Origin: Torreya grandis
Lineage: Eukaryota > Streptophyta > Pinopsida > Cupressales > Taxaceae
DNA: 64,000 nt
Direction of reading: 5' to 3'
Assembly: GCA_037957365.1 (NCBI GenBank)
Contig: JARHVA010002684.1
Location: 2,067,501-2,131,500 of the forward strand
Part shown: positions 36,711-47,700 of the stretch, in pieces
How the letters are laid out: the number at the start of each line of letters is the position of its first letter
Numbering within the stretch: the first letter of the stretch is position 1
Position numbers and translations under genes: made by a program
Notes under the pieces: model-generated
What the model was told of the DNA's origin: nothing
The model's input: the letters and a program-made list of their open reading frames with translations, nothing else
Databases searched by the model: none

Positions 36711-37980
36711 AGAGTAGTAGAGAAGTAATTCTTCATGTATTTCCCATTTATTGGTAAGGCTAAGTCATTACCTTGTAGGTCCTTGAGTCTGAATGCATTT
36801 TCTCCCTGTATCTTTGCTACTTGATAGGGTCTAATCTAGAGAGAAGTGAACTTGTCATTTTGTCATTTTTTATCATGGGCATTGTTTCATAGTAGGACTA
36901 AGTGTAAAATTTATAATGATTTGAATTTCCTATCAAACCATATTTTCACAACCTTCTAATGCTTGCTAAAGTTTTTTAAAGCTTCATCTCAGGCATCTTC
37001 CATTTGGATGTTGTTTAGGATCCGGGACTACACTCTTTCATCATCCTCCATGTACTCGGCCATAAACTCATATGTAGGTAGCTTCAATGTGATAATAAAT
37101 ATAGATTATTGCTCATCAACTAGTAATAATAGAGATGCTTTGAGTTCCTACTTGTATTTGGTTTAGTTTGCTCAAAAAACATATTTTAGTAGAGACTGTC
37201 ATTCTCTCGATTTCTTTTCTACATATTTCTTAATAGCATTAATCAAGTTATTTTAGTGGATTCAAACACTCCATTACCTTGAGGGTAGTAATTTGAAGTA
37301 GAATTTATGATGATTTGATTATCATATGCCCATTCAATGAACTTAGCTAATGAAAATGTTGGGATATTGTGACACACTAGAGATAGGGGTGTTCCAAATG
37401 GAGTGATAATATTTTCTTCTATGAACTTAATGACATCAATTATTCTACTATTTTTTGTTCCCACTACTTTAGTCCACCTAGTGCAATACTCCATGGTGAT
37501 AAGTAAATTTTTTTGTCCTAAAAAAGAGTTGGGGTTTATTATGCCCACAAAGTCAAGGCCCTATTATGCAAATGGATTTGCCTCAGTTACTAGTTACAAA
37601 GTCATGGATGCTTTTATCTCTCTTTGATTAAATACTTGACATTGGTGACAAGTTCACACATGAGCATATGCATCCTTGAATATATTTGGACAATAATATA
37701 TAACCCTTAATATATTATGTGTTATGGTATACCTTTAAGGGTAACCACTTCCCAAATTATCATGGAAACTATCCATGATCTTAGTGGATTCATCTCTAGA
37801 AACACACCTTAGATAAACTCCCTCATAGTTCTTTTTATAGAGGACCCCTCTTTTGATCATAAAGTGAGATGATCTCAAGTTGAGGGGTCTTTTATTATCT
37901 CTCTTGAGGTATAGAGGACACACTCCATGAAACAAATAATGAATCATGTCCTTATGCCAATCTCCTTTAGGTACTTTATT
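36710..37980 (-). pseudogene. Integrase of element II
   Basis: The minus strand from 37980 to 36710 reads as a Ty3/gypsy integrase. An N-terminal zinc-binding stretch (37947-37735) has YLKRDNKRPLNLRSSHFM, GVLYKK, then H-N-G. The catalytic core (37548-37243) has TRWTKVV, GTPLSLVCHNIPTF and NYYPQGNGVFESTK. A C-terminal part near 36750-37200 has KNFSKHQK-like, FDRKF and PYQVAKIQGENAFRLKDLQG. Of the D,D-35-E triad, both aspartate sites are altered (E in TMEY, H in VCHN) and the glutamate of FES remains. The second cysteine of the zinc site also seems lost. Stops are frequent. In life it would join element DNA to the chromosome. Confidence 0.85.
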
Positions 37981-38049
37981 TGTTTTGACCTGTAAGACAT
38001 TAATACAGGGATTAGTATTTGCAATGAGCTAAATTATACCTTTCACCCT

Positions 38050-38410
38050 TACTAACTTAGAAAATTTTATCTATAAATCATATTATTGAAGCTTGGTCAT
38101 CCACTTCCATCTTCTTTCTCCATGTTCATTCTATCCTAACATCAAATTTGACAATTGGATCAGACACTATGGTGTATGTCTTATTCCTAAGGATGTAGTA
38201 TTTGAACTTATTTACAACCTTCACTAGTGCATAATCTTGTTTATCTAGATTAGGATAGTTTAGCTCAACATTATTCAAATTAGTACTCATAAAGGACATG
38301 GGGTGATCTTTGGAATCGTATTTATGTGTTAAGACCACAAAAATTAAATGATTATAATCAAAAGAGTATAGATAGAAATATTTATTAAAATCATGACTTA
38401 TTAGAATATG
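38050..38410 (-). pseudogene. RT-linked RNase H of element II
   Basis: Open at 38338-38126 on the minus strand: VLTHKYDSKDHPMSFMSTNLNN, then ELNYPNLDKQDYALVKVVNKFKYYILRNKTYTIVSD. This is the usual Ty3/gypsy RNase H-like tail after RT (PISFMSR...LNY...EK...A...V.KFR.YL..K...V.TD). It is followed by a RRWKW-M-KLQYDL tether-like stretch before the integrase. Confidence 0.82.
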
Positions 38411-39270
38411 AACTTGAATAATAACATATTTGATGTCCTAAAAGTCCTACTTGGCTTTAGAAATCCATTATATCTTTACATCTTTATTGAACATAGAGTT
38501 TAATAGTCTCACTATCTCCACAAAACTAGAAATAAACATTCTTACAAAGTTGATTTTTCCACAAAAAGACTTTAACTCTTTTTTGCTTTTAGAAACTTCT
38601 ACTTTTGAAATTGCATTGATCCTATTAGGGTTGTGGTCATACCTTCTTGAGTTATTACATTTCCTAAAATTTTACCTTCAATCACATATAAGATTATTTT
38701 CTTGGGGTTCAAGTAAATTCCATATCTCTTGCACTTCTCCAACACTTATTCTAAATGCATCATGTGATTGCCCATGTTTTTAGAGAAAATTTTTAGATCA
38801 TCCATGTAAATAATAATGCATTTACCTATCAATCCATGGAATTCATGGTCCATTTCTCATTATAAATTTGTTCCTACATTGATTAGTCTAAATGGAATTA
38901 ATTTGTAGGAAAACATTCCCCACTTTATTATGAAATCATTCTTCATTCTATCGTTTATATTTACCAAGACTTTATTTTAGCTTAAAAATCCATCCATAAA
39001 TGACATCAATCTAGAGCCACTTACTAGCTATATGCATGACTTCATTTAAAGATGGAAAAGGATAATCATCCATCTCAGAATATCTATTTAAATTTAAAAA
39101 ATCAACACAAAGTTTGATTTCTCCATTCTTCTTCCAAACTGACACCAAGTTGGCAATCCATATCGAGTGTTGTATAGGAAAGATTATCTTTATATCAAGA
39201 AATTTATTTAATTATTTATAAATAAGTGGTTCTAACACTATATTTAATGGTCCTTATCTTTGCCTAAAAT
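38410..39270 (-). pseudogene. Reverse transcriptase of element II
   Basis: The minus strand shows, in order and across frameshifts: LDIKIIFPIQHSIWIANLVSV, KKNGEIKLCVDFLNLNR near 39120, DDYPFPSL, then the catalytic IIIYMDDLKIFSK with YMDD at 38794-38808, then CKRYGIYLNPKK, and ELKSFCGKINFVRMFI near 38560. These are standard Ty3/gypsy RT motifs with the active-site Asp-Asp intact. Plus-strand open frames here are shadows. Confidence 0.87.
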
Positions 39271-39839
39271 TTTTATAGGCTTCCTTTAATGGAATAGTAT
39301 GAGTGATCACACTAGTGTAAAATATATTAAGGTCATCATATGACTAGGTGATAACATCCTTAAACTTGGTCATAACAACTTTATTCAATTCTTCATCAAT
39401 GCAAACTAGACTAATATTGACAATCTACTCATTCCTAGGACTTCCTGAGATGACTCACTTGTAGTCATTCCCAGTTACTTTAGGTTTTGTACCTTCATTT
39501 TCTTATTTGTCTAGGTCAAACATTATTTCCAAATATATCATGCCCTTGGGAATCCAATTCTATTTGAGTTGAATCACTCCATTTTCACTATCTTTCAAAA
39601 TTCCTACATAAATTTCATCCTATTCATCTACTATGGAGGATTCAAATGTGCTAGCATTGCATGTGAATTCAATTATCTATTGGTAATCATAAAAAACTTG
39701 GAGGTGATTGATGTTATCTAGTATAGAAGGGCATGAAATTATCTCCATAGTAAACTCTTGTAAATTCAAAGCCTCTGGAGGTATCAATTTTACCACTAAT
39801 AAAGCTAAAGCATATGCTAACTAATTCTACTCCTTAGGA

Positions 39840-40250
39840 AAGGAAATAATGTTGAATGAGTCAAAATATTTGATTAAATCCTAAGATCTAAATCTATACT
39901 TTATTAAACAAGAAATTTTACATTTATATTTACTTCTAATCTATTTCACAACTAGATTAAAATCACTATAAACTAATAGTTCTTTAACATTATGTTTAAT
40001 TGTAAACTAAAGTCTTAAAATAAGAGCTTCATATTCTACTAAAGTGTTAGTGCAAGAGAACTATAATTTATAAGAAGCTAGATACTCTTTGGCTTTGGGA
40101 TTAATTAGCACAATTCCAACACATGAGCCTTGTTTAACTTGCACACCATCAAATTGCAATGTCCAAGGACCTTTGCTTTGTTCTTCTTCTATCTTTCTAT
40201 CACCTACAATAATTTTAGTAGTTTCTAGAGTATAAAAACCCAAGTCAGAG
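39840..40250 (-). pseudogene. Additional RNase H domain of element II, upstream of RT
   Basis: Minus-strand frame 40306-40061 and onwards: GPWTLQFDGVQVKQGSCVGI, LINPKAKEYLASYKL, then FSCTN, VEYEALIL, VYSDFNLVVK. This is an RNase HI-type fold (WTL.FDG...G.G..L..P.G......L......N..AEYEAL...GDS.L). The metal-binding Asp, Glu and Asp positions (FDG, YEA, YSD) can all be seen. After it come EALNLQEFT and IISCPSI-DNINH-QVF, linking to RT. The usual place for the additional RNase H of Tat elements is after RT. Here it lies between protease and RT. Confidence 0.8.
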
Positions 40251-40339
40251 GATTGGTAGTTTACCTTTTCATTCTTGGCATTGTATTCAATAATCATATA
40301 TTTCATCTTAGGTTCTTGATCAATCTTGATTTGATTAGG

Positions 40340-40680
40340 GATCCCTCATCAAAGTATCCAAATGGGAGAATAATCAGTGGACATGTACCCATTCAAGGAT
40401 TTAGTCCAGTCATGGCTTAGTAACAATCCATAAGCTTTAGGTATGTTAATGACTTGAATGTTGATGAACTATTGGATTCAAAGCTCATGAGATAATTGCA
40501 TATGGATTTTCAACAATTCACCAATCACCTTTATTATTCACTTGTCCAACTGTACTACTACCTTTTCATATTTGACTAGGTTTAACCCTAGCTTTTCACA
40601 AATTCCTAGAGGCATAATGTTAGCTAAAACACTAGAATCAAGTAAATAATTATGGATATTTTGAAAAAAAATTATAATAG
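40340..40680 (-). pseudogene. Aspartic protease of element II
   Basis: The minus strand reads LLDSSVLANIMPLGICEKLGL, then VGEL-like flap sequence, then AYGLLLSHDWTKSLNGYMSTDYS. This is the protease type with DSGA and a conserved LLSRDW block. The catalytic DSG is now DSS, which would disable it. Several stops are present. It lies just before the extra RNase H in the polyprotein order. Confidence 0.78.
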
Positions 40681-41199
40681 TTAATAAGAATGTGGAACCT
40701 CATGTTTACTCTTGTACATTACTATATTTTCATGAACTTGTTTAGCCTTGTTGGAGTTAGGATTTTCATTCAAGGATTTCAATAGAAAATCTTTATATTC
40801 AGTGATTTGTGTGACCTCATGTAGTGTTATATTTGCCTTGATCTTCTTCATATCTTCCACTATGTTGTATCCACCTTTTGATGGGTGTAGGGAGGATCTA
40901 TTTTTGGATAAATCTCCTTACCTTTGGGGTGTGGAGGGTTATTATCTATATTGCTATCAGCAGGTGTGTCTGGTTTTTTAGGTGGGGTGGAAGTTGTCAG
41001 AGGTGGGTTATGACATTTACTTCTTAAGGCATAGTTTCTTCTCTAGTATTGCTAGAAAGCATGTACCTCTTCAACATTGTCTTTAGGTTCATTCCAATAT
41101 TAGCTAGGAAAGTCACAAGTCTCAACCATGATGATCGATTTGGGTGCTCTAGAAGTATCATTGGAGTTATCAAAAGTTTTAGCATTATTTTGATCATTA

Positions 41200-42200
41200 G
41201 GATTTACCTCAAATCCCTCCATTTAGCTTTGAATGGATTCAAATGCATGACATAACTCAACATAGTCAAGTTCTCCATGTATATATATATATTATGCACT
41301 TGACACCAGTTAGGTAAGGCCATCTCACAAATATTTATCTCAAGAAGCTTACTCAAATGGGCCTCACTATTATTTGTAGTTCTATTATATCTTTGAAAAT
41401 TATAATTTATATTTAAGCTCTCACCAATGTTACCCATATTTTAATTGAGATCTAATAAATCATTAGTGAGCTTTTGGATAATCCTTTGTATTGAGTGTAA
41501 CTATCCCTTTGGAGATTTTGAATTCTTGTTTTTGGTGATAGCTTGGGCATTGGTGTTGTTCATAGGCACCATTATTTGATTATTCAGGGGATGTGCTCCA
41601 TCACTTGCTTGGTTAAAGAATCCTAGCTTCTAGTTAGGTGTAGCATGGATCAAAGGAAACTAGTTTATTACTAGCATTTAGTTAAATGCATGGTGATTTT
41701 GGTTCACATTAGGTATGACATTTAGAGTAGGAAGATTTGGATCAAATTTTGGTATGGCAAAGACAAGATGCTCCTACAAGTGAATTTTTTCATCAATATG
41801 AATAGCCTCAACATATGCTAAAGGAAGCATTTCAATATTTAAGGATCATATAAGAAAGATAGATATCCTTAGATCTAAAGCATTTTTTTATATCTCTAAG
41901 GCTAACTCATCTGCAAGCTTATATGGTTGGGATGTCATGGTGTACATCTTTTGGAACCTAGCATTGAATATTCTAATTGGTTACTTTAGGTCCTTTTTTA
42001 GGGTGGTAAAATTTTTGTACATGACCCTTGAGCTAATTACCCTACCACAATAGGAAATAAAGGTGTCATTAAATTGATTCCATCCAACGATAGAATCTTT
42101 AGGTAAGTTAAGAAACCAATCATAAGTGGCATCTCAAAATATGAAAAAAAAGAGATGACAAGCCAAATTCTCATGAATCTCATTGAGGAGCCTTAAATAT
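41200..42200 (-). pseudogene. Gag of element II
   Basis: The minus strand reads DATYDWFLNLPKDSIVGWNQF from 42133, then NDTFISY, KNFTTLKKDLK, stop, PIRIFNARFQKMY near 41945, and later LPLAYVEAIHIDEKI. This matches the capsid-like retrotransposon gag domain (A..WF..LP..SI..W..L...F...F...L..L.....E.I..F..RF). 41437-41204 is an open downstream segment with a NWCQVHN patch. No clear CCHC knuckle remains. Confidence 0.82.
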
Positions 42201-43265
42201 GCCTTAAAGGACTTGATATGTTCCCCAACCATTATTATACTAGTGGGGGTAAAGAGAGGCAAGTACTTCTCTATATTTCATGGTAAATCATGCACAGGTC
42301 TAGGGATGTTGATGGATGAACTAGTTAACCATGTCATGATTGGCACAAAGGGTTTAATATTATTATTAGAAGGAGAATTTTATTGGGTCTTGGATTTTAT
42401 ATGTCTTCCTTTGTCTTCTATAGCCTTCTTATGGGTCTCTAGATATGCAAAAGGGATCTTGGGTTCAGATCATGATCTGGTTTAAATCCTAGGCAACTTC
42501 AAGATGTAGAATGGGTTCTAAGAGCAAAGGAATTTCAAATATAGCCTTCATAGATGAAAAATATTGTTAAGATCCTTAAAAATCTCATATAATAAGCTTA
42601 GATAAAGTATATTCATCTTGATCTTTGAGGATCCAAACCTAAAAACCTTGAATTCCTTAACCTGCACAAATATTATTAGCCCTACAAGAAAACCTATAAA
42701 GATTAGTGTTAAACCAAAAAATCAAAGTGTTTCTATGCCTTATTTGAAAATATAAAGCTTTTTAAGACTTAAAATGCTTCAACATAAATCTATGAAAAGG
42801 TTCACTTAAATCCAAATGAAATAGAGTAATTAATCTCTTAAATGCCTAGATCTAGTATAAGCAACATTTTAAAGACTGGTCTATGCACAAATAACTAAAA
42901 ATATCATGATTATTTAACAAATTTATACCAAAATTTGTAAATAAGATCAAAATAGCCTTTAAGATGTGTAAAGGATGGGGTGTTTCACCTATCTTTTTAT
43001 AAATTTAAACAACTATCCATATTATTTTACCAAATTTGCATAAACGAACACTAACTTTGATGAAATATTTCAAAGAATGTAGAGATCCATGTAAAGGAAG
43101 CAAACATTTATGTAAATAAGGTAGATCCTTAATGTTATTTAACTACATTCATGTAATTTTAATCAATGAGGCATGTATATAATGAATTACATTATAATTC
43201 AACAAAGATGTATGAAAATAGTTACATACACCTCTCCTAGTGCCAACTTTTTCCCTTCTTGTCGA
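42200..43265 (-). other. Leader of element II with primer-binding-like site
   Basis: This stretch lies between the 5' LTR and gag. On the minus strand, about 19 bases from the LTR end, is TTGGCACTAGGAGAGGTG (about 43230-43247). It has the TGG start expected of a tRNA primer site, but I cannot name the tRNA. Confidence 0.45.
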
Positions 43266-44066
43266 TGCACTTATTATGCTCCCTATGCCATTAGGGAACA
43301 AGGGGAAAATAATAAATTCAATTAAAAGTCCTAGAATGACTTTGGGATTGAGTTTTTTATACAACTATTGTTGGGAATAGTACAGATAATAGAGATATCA
43401 TCACCACGTTGAAAGTCTTCAAGCAAACCCTAGTATGGATAAAAAATGTTTATGCAGTGACATTTTTCTTGCTAATATTTGTGAATTGTCTTAATATTTT
43501 CCAATTAATGCCCAAAATATAAACCAATGGTGTATATGTACAACTTGATCTAAACTAATTTTTTTCATAGGTAGATGCAAGAGTGAGTAAGGTAAGACAA
43601 AAAAGAGGGTGTGCTTAAGATGACTAAGGATAACAAACCTACTAACTTTTAAGGTAAGAAAACATTAAACTAGCATCTACCAACCTTAGAATTATGATCC
43701 AAGTTAAAAAAATGTAGAAAAATATTTATAAGAAAGAAAATGCATATATCCAACATCATACTTTTCCTAAAATTACTCAATCATAGTAAATTTCATAACA
43801 CATTTAGATGTAAATGAGAGCAAAATAGAGCATGCATACTATCAAATTTATCAACCTAGTGTTAAACTAAAACTAACATATTCATATATAAAATGTAATT
43901 TCCAAATTATTTATAGAAAGGAAATAATCAAACATCTAAATGTGTGAGGAACAATGACTACATAAATAAATAATTAAGCACTATAGACAAACTTGCAAAT
44001 TCTTTTGCTATCTTGTATTAATTCTTGAAAAATAACTATTTTTTATTAAAAATGAGGGGAGAACCC

Positions 44067-44076
44067 CTATTTATAG
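44067..44076 (-). promoter_or_regulatory. TATA box in the 5' LTR of II
   Basis: The minus strand reads CTATAAATAGGGG, as in the other LTR. It would drive the genomic transcript from about 44035 leftward through gag-pol. Confidence 0.7.
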
Positions 44077-44229
44077 GCCTCAAAATTCCTAAGACAAGTT
44101 TTAGTAGGCCTAATAAAGGCACCCAACATACAAATAAGTGGCCTTATAATGCCACATTATAATATATCATTCCTAATTCAAAATTACAAGATAAAATAAA
44201 ATATTTTTAGGGTCTAGAGGTGGTTGTAG

Positions 44230-47200
44230 GTTGGCTTGTTGTTGTTGTTGTTACTTCTTCTTAACTTATTATTTAGTCTAAACCTCTACACATTCCTGAT
44301 AGTCTTATTCTATTTGAGATAAGTCCAGGATCATGGGATTAAATAAGTCTAGTATATCCTAAATGAGCTTCCCATGCTTCATATATATTGGCTTGAGTGA
44401 TTCTTTAATTGCATCTACTTTCTCCAACCTCTGATTGGCAAAATCCACAATGCTCATCACTTTAGTAGCTATTTTTGCATTATCTATATCTTGATGGAAC
44501 TTAGCCACAAATAATTTCATTTGGGCTTTGAATTCTTGCTCATCCATGAGGGTGTCATCAAGCTTGGCCACCTTAGTGATCATGGCATCCTTTAATAGTA
44601 CAACTATCCTAAATTGAATCTTCTCCATAGATGTGTGCACATCCTTGATTTGGTCAAACCATCCCTTAATAATCCTCTTTATATTCATGAGTATGGTTTG
44701 TGCAATAATAATATCTTCAAGTGGTAGCACCTTGAGGTCAAGGAATTTATTACTTCTAACAACTCTAGCCAATTTTGCTAACTTGGTGTCATAGAGTGTA
44801 AGATTTTGGTTAAGATTCATTACCACCTTAGCTTGCTAGATTCCATCCTTCTTCCTCTTTTTCATCACTTTATACAAGTTAAAGATATTAAGGACAACAT
44901 TTATTATTGAAATTAAAGTGCCTTTTGGCATAATAAAAATGCTTACTCTTTTAGCCTTTTTAGTTCCTATTGCATCCCCTTCATCATGGTAATGGTAGAT
45001 TATACCTATGCTTGAACTAAGGATATTAGATCATGTACATACTCTTTTACTTATCTATGTCTATACTTTCTTTCCTTAGTCAAGGTGAAGAGTGGTTCTT
45101 CACTCTCTTATATCACAATCAAGCTTTATTGAGGCTATTCCACTTGCCTTATTACCACTCTCTTCATGGTTCTCGTGGTTGCATCAAACCTCATGCCTAC
45201 TTAGGGTGTAGCTTGGCTTTCCTAAGGCCTCTCATTATTAAATACATCATGTCCTTTACCCAATCTAGGGTGGTTATATATGGTGGATGTGTGAGAGGTT
45301 TCTATAATGGGATCACCTAGGTAGAAGAAGAGGAATCCAAGGTTGTGATAGGGATGAATAAATTGGTTGGGTTCATTTACCCAAGTAGATCAAATAAGGA
45401 TTTGGTAGGGCCCATGTTGAGGATGAATGAAGGAAATTTGGAGGGCACTCTCACCTTAGCAACCATGGTGAGGTTAAGTGGCATTTACTAGGTGAATGGT
45501 TTCAATGGTTTGGTGGATGGAGTATATCTAAGGGTGAGTGGTGCACTAATAATGGTAGCATGAGAAGGAGTATAATCCATAGCCAGGCTAGCACTAGTGA
45601 TTTGGGATATTTATAGAGGTGGAAAGTTGGTAGTGGCATGGGAGATGAAGTGAGGGATCATGCCTCTAAAAAAAGTAGTGGTAAAGGATGCAAATATAAG
45701 AGTGATTAGAAATAGAAGTATGGATAATTATAAATGAACTAATAATAAAAAAGGAAGGAAATGGGGTGGTACTTACAAAAATATCTTTGGAATTTGATGG
45801 AAGTGGGACTGATCCACTCATGATAGCCTTGGGAGACTTCTTCCATGTGTAAACCTTTCCAATAGTCCTCCCAACCAGTGCTTGTAGTTCCTCCATTAAG
45901 AACTCAATTCTTTTCTACCCTTCCTCAAGATCAATGAAATTGGGATTTGGTTGGCCCAAGTTTTCTATGGTGACTTCTTTAGTATATATAGAGACTTTTA
46001 ATTTTCTTTAATATGGGTCACGCTGATAGCTAGCTTCTCCTATCTTAGATATTGGAGTCATATCTTGTCTACTCATAGTAATTTGTAATGGAGGTTTATA
46101 GGGTATATTTTTGATGAGGTGAATGTTGTCATCTATCTCTTCTTCTTACCTAGCCTCATATTCTACATCAAATAGGCTCTCATGATTTGGTGGGAGCTAG
46201 GACATTATGACATCCTCTTTCCTCCTCTCCTTATCAAGCCTTATTTCATGCTCTATATTTTTATTAACAACATTTATGATGACCACCTCATCATTCATTA
46301 CATGCATGTATATCTACTCATATATCTCTTCTTCATGCTTGTATTCTAATGACACATATTTTTAGAACTTGTAAATGTGGTTAACAATGACTTAGTTTAG
46401 ATCATATGCCCTAAAACCATCCTTGGGTAATAGGTATGAGTCCCTATGCTTTGTAGCTACTATAATGTCTTTCCATTTCATCATCTTAGTCCTCCTAGCT
46501 TATAAGGCATCTTTTGGGGGACTATCTTATTTTTCCTCTTAAACAAGCCATCAACTCCATGAAGTAGTTTATAGGCCATCTCCTCATCTACCAACTTCAT
46601 TAGAACATATCTTGGTATCTTGAGTGGAGGCACCATTACCCCTTCCACTCAGATGACTATCTAATCAGGGTAGAGCCAAATGCTACCCATGTCTTTTAAC
46701 ATAATTCTAACTTTTGGGGGGACCTTTGGCATCCTACACTCAGTAATAGCATTATAAATAGGTGGATAAAAATTCTCTACAATTATCTTGATATTCCACC
46801 TGAAGTGGTGGATGTGCAATGCAGAGAATGATTGAGGAAAAACTTCTTCTCATGTAAGAGTCCATGTGTTTGGTCCTAATTATGTAGTTACACATATGAA
46901 ATCCAACAAATCGCTCATCATGTAAAATGGATCTCCATTCTTCTATGTGTTGTTAATATAATTGACTATGTTCTCAATGATAATATAACCAAGTGGGGGA
47001 ATTTTTTGATCCTCCAAGATAAACTATAGTAGTGGAATTGTCCTTATGTTTGCAAAATATGTGCATTGCAAAATACTTTGTTTAGAAAATTTAGGCCAAT
47101 CCTTACCCTTTTCTTAAGTTTTTGGATAGGTAGGTCACCTTGTTAATTCATGAAGACAATTAGCTTTGGGTCAGTCACCCATGTTGCTAAGACTATGTCT

Positions 47201-47700
47201 AGATAGTGTACCTCATACAAGTTATCAATTATGCTCTGGTTGTATTCCACTTGTGGTAGAGGTAATTCATTGTAATTTTTGAAACTAGGTCTGAAGATGA
47301 AATCAATTGGGAGCCCTTGGTTTATGTATTTGAGCAACCCATATTCTCACTTTGACATCCTAAAGATGATATATACTAGGTTAATGCATGGCATAACCTC
47401 TCATTTTACTATGGCTTTATGGAGACTAACAACTTGGATTTCTAGGACATCTAAACTGAGTTGATTAATGTGGATCATGGTCTTAGAATCATCAAGATCC
47501 CTATATCCTATAATATTATAATAAACATTGCTATAATGCATGTCTTCTATGTCTATGGTTATGGGAATGAATTATATGTCCTTAAACACTATTAAATTTC
47601 CATAATGAAAGAGAAAATCATCATTACCAAATGTGACATTATTACCCAAGGTGGAGGGTCTTGCCTATGGCATTTTTATAATATTTGAGGTATCAAATAA
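44230..47700 (-). pseudogene. Decayed long reading frame in U3 of II (5' LTR copy), unknown function
   Basis: The partner of the frame at 30110-33610. The longest intact piece (44826-44359, 155 codons) reads MNLNQNLTLYDTKLAKLARV, then IKRIIKGWFDQIKDVHTSMEKI, VVLLKDAMITKV, QRLEKVDAIKESLKPIYMKH, and is helical. The N-terminal piece (47337-47143) has YINQGLPIDFIFRPSF, LPLPQVEYNQSIIDN and YEVHYLDIVLATWVTDP. Near 47650 it reads STLGNNVTFGNDDFLFHYGN. The Lys/Gln-rich tail ends near 44230. The protein sequence is clearly shared between the two LTRs even where frames are broken, so the ancestral frame was real. I find no RT, nuclease or capsid motif in it. Confidence 0.65.
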
